NCBI GenBank assembly: GCA_023512835.1
Contig: CM042092.1
Span: forward strand, 53,822,400-53,886,399
Length of the DNA: 64,000 nucleotides
Direction: 5' to 3'
DNA from: Taxillus chinensis
Lineage: Eukaryota > Streptophyta > Magnoliopsida > Santalales > Loranthaceae
Part shown: one piece after another, positions 1 to 10,982 of the stretch
How positions within the stretch are numbered: position 1 is the stretch's first letter
How the letters are laid out: each line of letters opens with the position of its first letter
The notes under the pieces: generated by a model
The model's database searches: none
Told to the model about the DNA's origin: nothing
What the model saw: only the letters and a program-made list of their open reading frames with translations
Program-made: the position numbers and the translations under genes

Positions 1-762
1 CACCTTCAGCCTGCAGCTCTCTCACTTGCCCAACCTGAGTTGCGGCCTCCTCTGTTACCTAAACAGTCGTACGGTTTATAATTCTCAGAAACATTGGCTA
101 TGCGAAAAGGTAGCGCTCCAGATTAACACTTAACGATCTCAACAATTGCGAGATCACTACCGACTAAGCAGCTTAAGCTATAACACGCATCTTTGTGTAC
201 ACAAGTCCATAGGTTCACATTTCACAGACTATACCAATTTTTTTTTTTTACATTTCATTGCATTGCTCATAACCACGCTCATGTCACACAATACCAAACA
301 AATCACATGCTCAACCATTCACAGAACACCAACATTATTGTATATTTAATTTAATTTATTATTATTATTAATATTTTTTTTTTGTTAACAGTTCACAAGC
401 CTCAAGTTTCCAAGCACACAGTTTCAATTCCACAATTTCTTTTCCTTGCTTTCATGTTCAAATTACCACAAAAGATCAGAGTTTCACAGATTAACACTTT
501 ATCACGTTATTCATGCATTCCTACCACATATACAACTTAATCACAGTTCCCACACGATCACACATGAGTAACATATGCAACTAGTGCCCTAATGCCAATG
601 CATGCAAATCCTACCACAAGACTGGACTACCCCAAGTACACCTTGGAGGCTCCAAGAGGACCGTGTTGATCAGGCACGTCCCTCCAGGCTCCTCCAAAGG
701 ACCCAAGATAACCAAGTCCGCCCACTACCCTAGGCCAACTAGACCATGCTCTGATACCATAT
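1..762 (-). mobile_element. Untranslated leader of Tekay-type element 1 (runs off the left edge)
   Basis: This stretch lies between the 5' LTR at 763-2622 and the element body, which lies left of the window because the element reads leftwards. The part from about 555 to 760 closely matches the leader of element 3 at 47760-47948. The tRNA-iMet primer binding site (TGGTATCAGAGC on the minus strand) is at 748-759, three bases from the LTR end. No gag reading frame can be recognised in the first 500 bases, so this is either a long leader or the start is decayed. Confidence 0.75.
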
Positions 763-1962
763 TGTCACGCCCCGGTTTTCCAACTCAAGGAGACCAGAAC
801 GTGACCCTCCCTTTACCCGGGTTTGGATAAACGGGTAGGATACAACATACACTTCACATTTTATTTTCAGAGACCAAAATCACATAATTATTAAATTCAA
901 ACCACATGCCTTTATTATGTTTCAAACTTCATTACAAAATCTCCCCTACGGGGTTACAAGGCCTCAACGAAATTACATAACACAAATTACATAACATAAA
1001 ACAAAGCCACAAAACGGAACTCCTCCACCTAGGTGTTCCCACCTAACGCCTGTAGGTTCTTGCAAGAAAACACACCACAATAGGAGGGGTGAGCAACCAC
1101 AGCTCAGTAGGGATCATGTCTCCCCAACCCATCCCATGCTCCTAGCATCTACATGACATGTGTACGAGTGCAGTGTCGTGATACATTCCAATAGATATAA
1201 TAACAAACCACCAGCAAATACACATTCACACAGGCTAACACTTTAACCACAAGTGATTTAACTGCCTCTTCAGGCCAATGATTCAAGTGATTTAACCGCC
1301 TCTTCAGGCCAATGATTCAAGTGATTTAACCGCCTCTTCAGGCCAATGATTTAACCGCCTCTCAGGCAAATAGTTTAACCGCCTCTCAGGCATAGTTTCC
1401 ACAGCCTCACGGGCTAACACAAAACAGTCCCGGGCTTCCACAGCCACCGGGTGTACAAGCAAACACGCAACACATAAGGCCATACAGGCATAACATCAAA
1501 CACTTAATATGCTTAGTCACACGGGAATAACGTCGAACACTTAGCATGCATATATTCACAGGCTCACAAACCCAGCCACACAGATATTATTTCAAACACA
1601 TAATATGCATAGCCTCACAGGCATTATTTCAAACACGTTCTGAGCATACACACAGGCATATTCACACGGACATTTTATCAAACACTTAACATGCACTAAC
1701 CACCCAACCTCAGAAATCACACCAAAACGCCACTGAAGGCCAACATTCATATAGGAGGTCACACGTATATGAATTTACATATAAATAATATAACAATAAC
1801 AATAGAAACTCGAGAAACCCTCTACACAGGGCCTAACCCCGGAACAGACCAGGTGAGACAGAACCCCTACCTTGAAAACGTCCTCCAGCTCTTGCTTCCA
1901 CGCTAGACGTTGTCTTCCCCACGCACGACGCTCCGGCAGCAAGCCAGCAGCTCTCCTTCCTT

Positions 1963-2016
<54 letters not shown>

Positions 2017-2622
2017 GACATTAAGTTAAACTCAGGATCAAAACGACGTAGTTTTGATTACACAAGCTACAACCTTTCCGCATCCATACACACCAAAATA
2101 CTCACTATTCCAACCTGGTCCTTTGGGAAAAGATGATTAGAATAACAAAACTAAGGTAACCATGCAAAAATATGCCTGCACACCAATTTGAACGCCAATT
2201 CCCCAATTGGCGTGCAGCTCCAAATGCACTCAAACTTCACCCCAAGCCTCCTTGCATCTTGTAGAGGTCTAGGAAGCAAAAATATGCTTGCACGTGAAAT
2301 GGGTGAATTCACGTGCAGCTCCAAATGCTCTGAAATTTCTGTGGTAGCTAGAGGAGCTCATTCTAAGAAACTTTTGTTCTTGTACGCCAATTGTTTGAGG
2401 CCATCTACTCTATCAAAAGTGAGCTCCAAGATCAGCCAAAACAGCTTAAAACCGCCTATATACGTATAGCATCTTCCTAGGGCATAAAGGTACGTTATCA
2501 CTTGTCACATGCACCTCCCAAAAGTCCCCTCTTGGGCTCATCTCTTACCTCAAACTTGTGCACCAACATCCAAGGTGTTTGTGGTTAACTTCTTACACAC
2601 GGGTTACACACGGGTCATTACA
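763..2622 (-). mobile_element. 5' LTR of Tekay-type element 1
   Basis: On the minus strand the LTR begins TGTAATGACCCGTG at 2622 and ends GGGGCGTGACA at 763, next to the primer binding site. It contains a (CT)n run (1970-2014), an ATCAAAAC/GTTTTGAT inverted repeat (about 2037-2058), two palindromes (2192-2213 and 2290-2316) and a minisatellite of about 36 bp (1248-1395). It interrupts the reverse transcriptase of element 2 at 2623, so element 1 inserted into element 2. Related full-length copies are the solo LTRs at 33893, 39026 and 61469. Confidence 0.88.
1248..1395. repeat. Minisatellite inside LTR, unit about 36 bp
   Basis: About four copies of a unit reading roughly 'agtgatttaaccgcctcttc' followed by 'aggccaatgattca'. 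The reverse complement of the same unit appears in the related solo LTR at about 35015-35160, so the repeat is old within this LTR subfamily. Confidence 0.8.
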
Positions 2623-3500
2623 AGAACCCCTCCACAAAGCGCCGATAATAACCTGCCAAGCCCAAAAAGCTCCTGGTCTCAAACACATTCACTGGCCTCC
2701 TCCACGATGATACTGCCTCAATCTTAGCTGGGTCCACTCGGACTCCCCCCGCTGATACCACATGGCCAAGGAAATACACCTCCTGCATCCAAAAATTATA
2801 TTTACTAAACTTGGCATGTAACAGATGCTCCCTCAAAGTCTGTAAGACCACTACCAAATGTTCCTCATTCTCCAATCTGGTCTTGGAGTACACAAGGATG
2901 TCATCAATGAACACCGCCACAAATGAATCGAGATAAGGGGCAAAAACCTGGTTCATCAACTGCATAAACACTGCAGGTGCATTAGTGAGCCCAAAAGGCA
3001 TCACCAGCCACTCATAATGCCTATATCAACACCGAAAAGCTGTCTTGGAGATATCCTCCTTTCTGACTCTCAACTGATGATATCCTGATCTCAAATCTAT
3101 CTTTGAAAACCACTGAGCCCCGCTCAATTGATCAAACAAATCATCTATCCGAGGCAATGGGTACTTGTTCTTCACCGTTACTTGATTCAGTTTTCTGTAA
3201 TCAACACACAACCGCAATGTCCAATCTGCCTTCTTGGCAAAAAGCACTAGTGCTCCCCATGACGAAGTACTCGGCCGAATAAATCTCTTGCCCTCCAGTT
3301 CCTCTAGCTGTTTCTGCTGCTCTCTCAACTCTGTGGGTCCCATCCAATAGGCCACCTGCGAAATAGGCCCTACCCCCGGTAGCAACTCAATGCAAAACTC
3401 TATACCCCTCTCAAGTGGTAGACTCTACAGCTCCTCTAAAAAGACGTCCTGGAATTGGTCCACGACCACTGGCCATACTCTCTTCCCTACATTCCCCTCG
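2623..3500 (-). pseudogene. Truncated Ty3/gypsy reverse transcriptase, Tekay element 2
   Basis: Two minus-strand frames (3026-3385 and 2618-3004) together encode the finger and palm of a gypsy reverse transcriptase. Visible are the [10 protein letters not shown] block, [38 protein letters not shown] and the catalytic [10 protein letters not shown]. The frame is broken near 3010-3030 between the FRC block and MPFGLTNAP, and the domain stops at [12 protein letters not shown] where the LTR of element 1 is inserted. RNase H, integrase and chromodomain would lie beyond element 1, left of the window. It is non-functional as it stands. Confidence 0.9.
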
Positions 3501-3699
3501 ATGAATGTAAGTGCTGCCAATCTATGGGTAATGACACCCCACTGCTCTACCATCGGCCCAGATCGACTTGCCTCCCGATCCTACTCACTTAATAAGGTGC
3601 AAGGAATCCCTGTCGGTGTCATAAAAGACACTCGACGTCTATAACAATCGATAGTAGCTTGGAAGGCTATTAACCAATCCCTGCCCAAAATCAAATCAA

Positions 3700-4310
3700 A
3701 TGCCCTCAAAGGCATCACATATAAATCAAAAGACAACTCCACATCACCCACGGTGAGAAAACAATCGCGACATACCTATCGCACCTCAAACCTACCACCG
3801 ATCGGTGACTCAACAGACAGAGGTTTCTCTACCTCACCACTCTCTAAGCGAAGGCTATCCACTACCGACTCAGCAACAAAGGAACATGATGCACCAGTAT
3901 CAAATAAAATAGATACTATTGTATGAGAAATCAGAAGGGTACCTCGTACAACAGAGGGTCCTGCCCCGCCCTCCGCGGGTGTAGATGGAAGCTCTGCCCC
4001 CTCCAATGGCGCCGTGGCCAAGGCAAACACTCTGCCCTGAACTGCACTGCCAGTAGCCTCGCTCCTCTATCCTCTATCCTCTGGACGGTTCCCGCTCTGG
4101 GTCCCTCCACCTCCCTTTGGCTGTCTCTCTGGCCTACCCTGAGGTCTAGACTGGCTAGATCCTGCCTGACTGCTCTGCCACGGACGAACTGACCTCTCAG
4201 CTGGAGCTCGGAACTGGGTGTCACCCCTGGCACTCTATGCTGTCCCACTAGCACCCCCAGCACTGCCTCTACTACGACACACTCTGCTGAGATGTCCCTC
4301 TTGACCACAA
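3700..4310 (-). pseudogene. Retropepsin region of Tekay element 2
   Basis: A minus-strand frame at 3776-4030 carries the aspartic protease active-site motif FDTGASCSF and the flanking VRGTLLI strand, matching element 3 at 45847-46341 almost residue for residue. It lies between the gag zinc knuckles and the reverse transcriptase, the normal gag-PR-RT order. Frame breaks on both sides show decay. Confidence 0.85.
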
Positions 4311-5350
4311 GTGCAGCATGTCAAATGTTTCCGAGGATGCTCCCGTTTCTAGTGTCCTAGATCCCCACAGCACAAACAACCTCCCTGTGGACCACTGGTC
4401 AAACCCCCCTGTCTCCCACTAAGGTGGGACCTCGTTAGCACCACTAAAGCCTGACTCCTAGCATGCACAAAACCACTACCCCCTTACTTTGTCCTGGGCC
4501 TCTTGGAATCAGATCCACTCTAGAGGTGTCATCCCTGATGAGCCTGTCTCCCCTCATCGAGACCCCTCTCAACAATATGGGCTATCTTAACTGCCTCTGA
4601 ATATGTCCTCAGACGGAACATCTCAACTCTCTGCTTGAGGGCAGGCCTAAGACCCAAGGTAAACTTGTGGGCCTTCATGTCGTCCCTCGCCACGGTCTCT
4701 GGAGCAAACCTTCACAGGTTTCTGAACTCCCGCTCGTACTCAGGCACTGTCCTCGACCCCTGCCTCAGATTAGCAAACTTTTCCCTCTTCTGCCACCTCA
4801 CGGACTCAGGGAAGAACTGATCATGAAATAGCTGAAGGAACTCGTCCCACAGCATTGCCTGCACATCACGGCTCCCAGCAACACTAAGCCACCACTCTAG
4901 GGCCTCACCCTCCAACTGGCGGACTGCTAATCTCACCTTATCCTCCTCTCGCGATAGGGGAAAGGAGAATAGGTGCTCTATATGCCTCAACCAGTGCTCC
5001 GCAGCCACTGGATCACCTCCTCCCAGGAACTTACTCAGTTGTTCCTTTCGGAACCTCGTAACCACGTCCTCATCAACATGTCGGGTCACCACTACCTCGC
5101 GCGGAACCCTATCCTCATGCTGGGACTCCTCCTCTCGGGGTGGTGGTGGAACCACCTACTGTGTTGCTAACTCACAGCGCACCGCTTCCCGGACCTCGTC
5201 CCCCATACTTTCCCTCAGCACCCCTACTTGGGCCATAAGCTATGCTAACAACTCATTTCCCCCGGTGGACTGCCCCACATCCGGCCCCACATGGGTGGAA
5301 GACTCATCACCAACTACCCCAGACGCACGTGGCACTCTCCTCGAAGGCAT
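4310..5350 (-). pseudogene. gag of Tekay element 2, decayed
   Basis: The likely start is the ATG at 5350 (MPSRRVPRAS, compare MPPRRVTRAS in element 3). The frame 4712-5155 holds the capsid-like retrotransposon gag domain (FLGGGDPVAAEHWLRHIEHLF, EDKVRLAVRQLEG, ALEWW). Two CCHC knuckles can be read at 4310-4400 on the minus strand; the second is complete (C-TC-GQEG-H-LSRV-C), while the first carries an in-frame stop and His in place of its last Cys. The product would be the nucleocapsid/capsid precursor. Several stops and shifts make it a pseudogene. Confidence 0.85.
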
Positions 5351-5730
5351 TTTCACTACACAAAGAAACAAGGGTTCAATCTTTATTCCATCCCCATCAC
5401 ATGGGTCAATCACATCTAAGGCTCACACCAACAAACACAAGTCACACAATGCACACATATAGGCTGTCACACAGGCACACATATCTATACTGTTGCACAG
5501 TTTATCATATCATAACTTGTAACACATCAAATCCATTTCACATGCTCAATGCAAACTAGTGCCTATCTATGCATGCACACTTACACCATAACTAATTACC
5601 CTCAGTACACCTCAGAGGCACATAAAGGATCGTGTTGATCAGGTACGTCCCTCCATGCTCCTCAAAAGGACGCAAGAGTAATCAATCACCCCACTACCCT
5701 AGGCCCACTAGACCAGGCTCTGATACCATC
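5351..5730 (-). mobile_element. Leader and primer binding site of Tekay element 2
   Basis: Untranslated leader between gag and the 5' LTR. The tRNA-iMet primer binding site, TGGTATCAGAGC on the minus strand, is at 5717-5728, two bases from the LTR end. The leader resembles those of elements 1 and 3. Confidence 0.85.
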
Positions 5731-7020
5731 TGTCATGTCCCGAAATCCGACTCACAGAAACCGGTTAGTGAATCCCCAAGCCCGCACCCGAAGGGACAAG
5801 GGGTTGGTGATAACACTGAGAAAGGGACCTTAGCACAGGTGCCATCCCTGAACCATATCACACATATATCATACAAATACAATAATCACATTTTTATCCA
5901 CAATATAAACACACGTTCATACATGTCATTTCCCCCACGGGGTTACATAATATTATTACAACCCAACAAAACAAGCAAACAAACACGGGGTCTTCAGCTC
6001 TGGTGAACCTCCTAGCTCTTCTAGGCACCTGAAACAAACAAAGACAAACACAACAGGAGGGGTGAGCCATCACAGCTCAGTAGGGATCCTTTCTCCCCAA
6101 CCCATCCCAACTCATAAAATAGTGTAGGCATGTGCTCGTGTAATGCTACATATATATCACCAACTCAATCATAAAATCACACATTCACATAGAAAGCAAA
6201 CCTCCCTGGTCACACAAATATTTCCTCAGGAACAGTATTGCCTCTCAGGCACCATAGTGCATCTTAGCCTCAGTATTGTCTCTCAGACATAGGAACCTCT
6301 TAGGCTCTATATAAATATTGCCTCGTAGGCCCTCAACAGTAGCCTCTCAGGCTCATCAAGATAGCCTCACAGGCCCAACACTCATCCGATAACACTGTTC
6401 CGAAACACTGTTCACTAGCCCGAAAAAACACTGTTCACTTAGTTCGAAAAAACATTGTTCACTAGCCCAGGAAAACACTGGTCACTAGCTCGGAAACACT
6501 AATCCGGAAAAACACTATTCACTAGCCCAGAAACACTAATCCGGAAAACACTGTTCACTAGTCCGAAAAAACTAATCCGGGAAAATACTGTTCACTAGCC
6601 CGAAAACACTAATCCGGAAAAACAATGTTCACTAGTTGGAAAAACACTGCCCGAAAAAACATTGTTCACTATCGTTTTTGCCAATTTTCTTAGCTAGAAC
6701 GGCAACCCAGCAACCCCAAACACTCATAAACACATTTATTTTGATATACACCCCAATACATGTCTTAAACAACTCTAAATTTCATGTAATCAACAGAAAT
6801 ACCTCTTTTATGCATTTAAATCACAAGATTCAACCCAAAATTGGGTTTCCCCCAAATCTTAGGGTTCACCCCCAAATTCCATGATTTCACCCAAGTTAAG
6901 CATGCTAAGCCTACTATGAATCATATAGAGTTAGAATCACCTACCTGAAATGATTCTTCATGATCTACGAGCTCCAATCACCCCAAATCACCAAGGCTGA
7001 AGCTCCTCCTCCAAGCTCTC

Positions 7021-7066
<46 letters not shown>

Positions 7067-7440
7067 TCAAGCACGTACACACCAAGAAAAATAAAGGATA
7101 AGGCAGTTTCTTCATTATTTATACTGCTGCCAATAATTGGCCTCCCAGCAATAATTGACCTTCAAGGTCACAAACTCCAAATTGAGTCAAATTACTATCA
7201 AAATGCTCAAAATGACGAGCACAACACTATTCTGAGATTATCACACTCAAATGACTACTTAAAAGCAAAGTCAACTAATAACCCCTGGGAAAGTCAAAAA
7301 TCGGGCCACTCGGGGCCCCGACCCGGAATTAGGCCCATGTACTATCAAAATGCTCACATCGACAGCTACATTACCGTCCAGATAGTTGTATTCCCATAAA
7401 ATGACTATCTCTCAAAACTACCTAAATACGGGTCTTTACA
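5731..7440 (-). mobile_element. 5' LTR of Tekay element 2
   Basis: On the minus strand it starts TGTAAAGACCCG at 7440 and ends at 5731 in ...GGACATGACA. The solo LTR at 31833-33560 is the same family on the plus strand. It holds a CT run (about 7022-7062) and an array of short 'cactgttcactagcccg' units (about 6395-6690). The right flank ACGAA (7441-7445) falls inside a TRIM LTR, so element 2 inserted into that TRIM. Confidence 0.88.
6395..6690. repeat. Minisatellite of 'cactgttcactag' units in LTR
   Basis: About a dozen variable units built on CACTGTTCACTAG plus 'cccgaaaaa' or 'tccggaaaa'. The same array, reverse complemented and with a different copy number, is at about 32580-32890. Confidence 0.8.
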
Positions 7441-7806
7441 ACGAAGCAGGCTACTTAGGTGGCTGTAGAAACCTCTCCTAGCACAATGCATTTTGGGGGC
7501 CGAGGGCCTACCAGAAACAAAACCGTGCGGACAATATCGGGCTACGGGTGGGCTGGGCTATTACAAATGGTATCAAAGCCTGGGCTCGGGTCGGTGTGCC
7601 AGCGAGGACGCTGGGCTCTCCAAGGGGGGGGTGGATGTAATGTCCCACATCGGCTGGGGAGAAGAACGAAGCAGGCTACTTAGGTGGTTGTGGAAACCTC
7701 TCCTAGCACGATACGTTTTGGGGGGTGAGGGCCTACCAAAAACAAAACCGTGCGGGCAAGGCCCAAAGCGGACAATATCGGGCTACGGGTGGGCTGGGCT
7801 GTTACA
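7441..7806 (+). mobile_element. TRIM-type miniature LTR retrotransposon, 5' LTR truncated
   Basis: The order is partial LTR (7441-7565, ending GGCTATTACA), primer binding site TGGTATCAAAGCC (7568-7580), about 50 bp of body, polypurine tract CAAGGGGGGGGTGGA, and a complete LTR (7636-7806, TGTAATGTCCCACATCGG to GGCTGTTACA). The two LTRs agree over their shared length. There is no coding capacity, which is normal for TRIMs. The first part of the left LTR is cut off by element 2. The primer site differs by one base from the usual TGGTATCAGAGCC. Confidence 0.8.
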
Positions 7807-7987
7807 TATACAGAGTTGGTGTCCTGAGATTCTTCTGGTAATTTCTGATCCTATTCCGTCGGCTATACCCACTCTGGGACAACGTGTGTCTCTCAGTTTT
7901 CCTCTTGCTTTTGAAGCTTCTCCTGCTGTTGCTGCTTATTATGATTTTATGACCTCTCAGTTTTATGACCTCTCCTTTATATAAATA
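7807..7987 (+). pseudogene. Short open fragment of unknown origin next to the TRIM
   Basis: The frame stays open after the TRIM end for about 58 codons (motifs WCPEILLVISDP, TLGQRVSLSF, YYDFMTSQFYD) and stops at 7982-7984. It has T-ending codons and balanced composition, unlike the repeats around it, so it could be the last part of a host exon. I do not recognise the protein and there is no start codon of its own. Confidence 0.25.
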
Positions 7988-8745
7988 CACTTATCTCTAT
8001 TTTTAAAGAATAAAATACATAATAAAGCTCCAACAGTTTTCATCGGTCATTACGCAGTAATTATAACTTTTCTCAATTACCACAATAATCTGCATGCAAC
8101 AATCTCGGTGAATTTAAACTAGTGTTCTAATGTTAATGTATATATGCACCTACATGTAAATTATGAATATCCCTATTACATGACTTATCTCCGGGTACAC
8201 TACTGAAATTCAAGAAAAACACAGTGATCATGTTCTCCAATATCTCCCGAGTCTAAAGAGTAGTTAGTCATTGACGCTAATATAAGCTAACTAGATCATG
8301 AACTCGCACCGATACTCCAATAACGCATCAATTTCTTCTAACTTCGAAAAAGATTGTAATTAGCCATGGTACCGGGAGAGTAAAAGAATTGATATAAAAT
8401 ACCTAATAAGAATTGTACTAATGTAGCACAAGTACTATCTTAATTTGCCTCAACTGTGCACAACCGGGTACATAGTTGTCTCTCAAAATCATGCCCACAT
8501 ATATAACATTCATACGCAAATGTCTCTCAGGATGGAAGGCCCATCCCAATTCACTCTAAAAAAATTTTGCTACCTATGCTAAAGGAATTTTACTATTTTG
8601 TCTCTCTCTCTGAACTCCCAGTATTCATTCACGAGAAAATTATTTTTTCTTATTTGATTTTAAACAAAAGCAAAGAGAATTTCAGTTGAGATTAGAAGAT
8701 TTCAAATTTTAAAAGTTTCCCCAAAAAACACAATCTTACCATGGC
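7988..8745 (-). other. Intergenic; decayed Tekay-type leader remnant
   Basis: No gene is visible. From about 8110 to 8320 the order of blocks (ctagtgttctaatg..., ggtacac, gtgatcatgttctcc, ctaactagatcatga, gatactcc) follows the leaders of elements 1 and 3 at low identity, suggesting an old remnant. The last five bases, ATGGC (8741-8745), are the left target duplication of the array that follows. Confidence 0.45.
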
Positions 8746-9031
8746 TGTAAGACCCGCAAAATTTTTAGCTATTTAAGTTCTTACTTAAAGAGTAATAATA
8801 ATAAAATAATAATAATGTTATTGTTAACAATAGTTAGAAAGGATATTTTAGATATTATCACGATAAAAATAAGCACCCAATATAGTCATTCAAATAGCAT
8901 GTGATAAGTAGCCGTTATGAATAATATCCGTCCGTTATGAATAGTATCCGTTTGGACTTCCATAAATAGGTATGAGCATGAGATTTTATTTATAAGAAAG
9001 TATAGAAGTAAGAAGAATAATAATAAGAGTT

Positions 9032-9317
9032 ATGGCATTAAGTTCTCAAGTACTGCCATCCGAGAATAGTGTACGCGATTAAGATCGGCGAGCAATACGA
9101 CTTGAAGTTACAAAGCTATGCTTTGCTATAGATGAGCTAAATGCTCGTGTCCAATGGCTGCAATATAATGCGACGAGACACAGGGAGAAGTTTGAGGTTA
9201 TTCAGTGCGACAACCACGACAATGTTAGGTCAAGGGTTGTGCGGCTCTCTATCAGAAGCACAACACGTCTTACGCACATACGCTAATATAATTCAAGAAA
9301 TTTTACGAAGGCCATAG
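9032..9317 (+). pseudogene. LTR-resident paralog of the body ORF2, LTR1 copy
   Basis: Read with small gaps, the frame runs ...RD(stop)DRRAIRLEVTKLCFAIDEL, then MLAEGLCSS and EILRRP-stop. This parallels the body ORF2 (RDEDRRRVRAEITRLLFTVDEL, MLAEGQCGS, EILNRP-stop). One in-frame TAA (GAA to TAA in the RDED block) is shared by all three LTRs, so it predates the array. Other breaks differ between copies and sit at CAG/CTG sites. It shows that a piece of the body became part of the LTR. Confidence 0.65.
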
Positions 9318-10157
9318 AATATGATATTAATGTTTATGTTTAGGATTATAATATTTTATGCTATAATGTTATCTTACTTTATTGTTTACTGATTATGCAA
9401 TTATATTATTTTATCCGCGTAAATATTAAATACGTTATAAAAAAAATAATAAAATAATTTCTTATATGTCATAAAAATTTTAGATGCTATATATTATGTC
9501 ATTTAGTTTCTTAAACCAAATTACTATGGGTAAGTAAGTATTACAAGCCTTAACTTTACCAAAAGTATAAAACATAGGTAAGGCCCAAAAATTTGAATGA
9601 GGCAGATTCTGGAGGTCCCATTCAAAAATTCATAACTTGAGTTATATAGATCCAATTGACATAAAACCAAATCCCATTTGTTCATTTATGACTTAGCTAA
9701 AACGTGTAAAAATTTCAGAATTTAATATGAAGCCAATCAATTCCAGAATTTAGAATACTACACATAGGTTTAGTATGAACGGGTAAACATTTTAGTATGA
9801 CTTTAAAATTCAATAACTTTTGTTATACATATTTAAAAATTATAAAATTGATACCCATTTTGTAGATATTTGAGTTAGTAATGCAATACAATTGGCCATT
9901 TGTCAAAAACTACAAAATTAAAAACGTTATAATTGAATTAGTAGGGAGTACACCAATGTGGACTTTTGATGCCAAAGGAACCTTCTAGGTTGAAAAGTCT
10001 TAAAACATTTTTTAAATGGTAGGAGAAGATACCCACGTTTTAATGGAGGATAATAGGAATAAAATAAAGTATTTTATATATTTTACATAATTTAATTTGA
10101 TGCCAAAGTCAAATTCATACACTACTTTCACACTACGCACCTACCACCATCCTTGCC

Positions 10158-10164
10158 TATATAA
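10158..10164 (+). promoter_or_regulatory. LTR1 TATA box
   Basis: TATATAA followed by GGAGTG in a pyrimidine-rich setting. It is the only strong TATA box upstream of the leader exons and would place transcription start near 10190. It is conserved in the other two LTRs (16379-16385 and 22611-22617). Confidence 0.6.
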
Positions 10165-10375
10165 GGAGTGTCTTGCCTCTCCTCTTAAGCACAAATCCCT
10201 CAAGCCACACCACGAAATTCCCTCTCAAAACACTCCCTTAAGCCCTCTTAACACCCCAAATACTCTACTCAAATCCTCTTTTGCTTTTGGTACTTACCAA
10301 GCGTCGAAGTTCTACGAAAGGTAATACTTAAGATTTTGAAATTTTGAAGTTACTTCTTATTTATTATGTAGATCT

Positions 10376-10511
10376 ATATGGTTGGTTTTACCACCTCATA
10401 TATACTATATTCATGGTTGGTTTTACCACCTTACATATGTTATTTATATGATTGGTTGTACCACCTCGTATATATACATACATGGTTGGCCTTGCCACCT
10501 CATATATATTT
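10376..10511 (+). repeat. Minisatellite, four units of TGGTTGG...CCACC, LTR1
   Basis: Four imperfect units of about 35 bp built on ATGGTTGGTTTTACCACCTC plus a TATA-rich spacer. Copies occur at about 16597-16732 and 22828-22963. It lies in the presumed leader intron. Confidence 0.75.
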
Positions 10512-10667
10512 ATATATACATGTGTAATGATTTTAAATTATAGTATTTTATCATAGCATATATTGTCATTCTATAATTCAAGTGAAAAGATGAGAATATT
10601 AACTAATGTTTTTATTTTTATTTTTAAGGTTCTAGATAGCGGAAGATCGTAAGGAACGACTTCCAAA

Positions 10668-10982
10668 ATGAATTCCCCCGACAATCGCCCTTCTTCTTCT
10701 GCAACCCCAATGGTTAATGCTTCAACCTCACAGCTATCCCCATCCTTATCTCCTCCTGATCGTCCCTTTAGACCCGTGTCTAATATCCCCTCATGGTTAA
10801 GGTGGAAGACACGTAGGAAAAATAAGCTTATCGAACGTCTTTTCCGTTCACCCAATACAAGAAGTAAATCTTATTCAAAAACTCTCAAGGCATATAACCT
10901 AGTTAGTGCACAACTCAAGGCTTATGATGCATGGGATCGAAATAGGATATGGAACAACAATAGAAGTGGGAACCCAAATTAA
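10668..10982 (+). CDS. LTR-encoded 104-residue basic protein of unknown function, LTR1 copy
   Basis: The ATG sits in AAAATGAAT context just after a likely splice acceptor. The N-terminal third is Ser/Pro-rich; the rest is basic and aromatic (WLRWKTRRKNK, LFRSPNTRSKS, AYDAWDRNRIW). All three LTRs encode an identical C-terminal block of about 75 residues, while the Ser-rich part shifts frame between copies at CTG/CAG sites. I do not recognise a family. Because it lies downstream of the TATA box, it could be translated from the element's leader exon. It may also be a chance frame. Confidence 0.45.
   Translation: MNSPDNRPSSSATPMVNASTSQLSPSLSPPDRPFRPVSNIPSWLRWKTRRKNKLIERLFRSPNTRSKSYSKTLKAYNLVSAQLKAYDAWDRNRIWNNNRSGNPN

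Noticed and set aside
1833..2021. Open frame rich in alternating Arg/Glu
   Set aside because: Translation of the (CT)n microsatellite in an LTR; not a gene. The same holds for the Leu/Ser run at 34356-34583.
7459..7984. Overlapping frames through the TRIM (up to 163 codons)
   Set aside because: The TRIM part is non-coding LTR, primer site and polypurine tract; only the part after 7806 is kept as a weak fragment.
10097..10324. 75-codon frame at the LTR TATA region (also 16318 and 22550)
   Set aside because: Its ATG lies upstream of the TATA box, so it would not be on the expected transcript; it is conserved only because the LTRs are.
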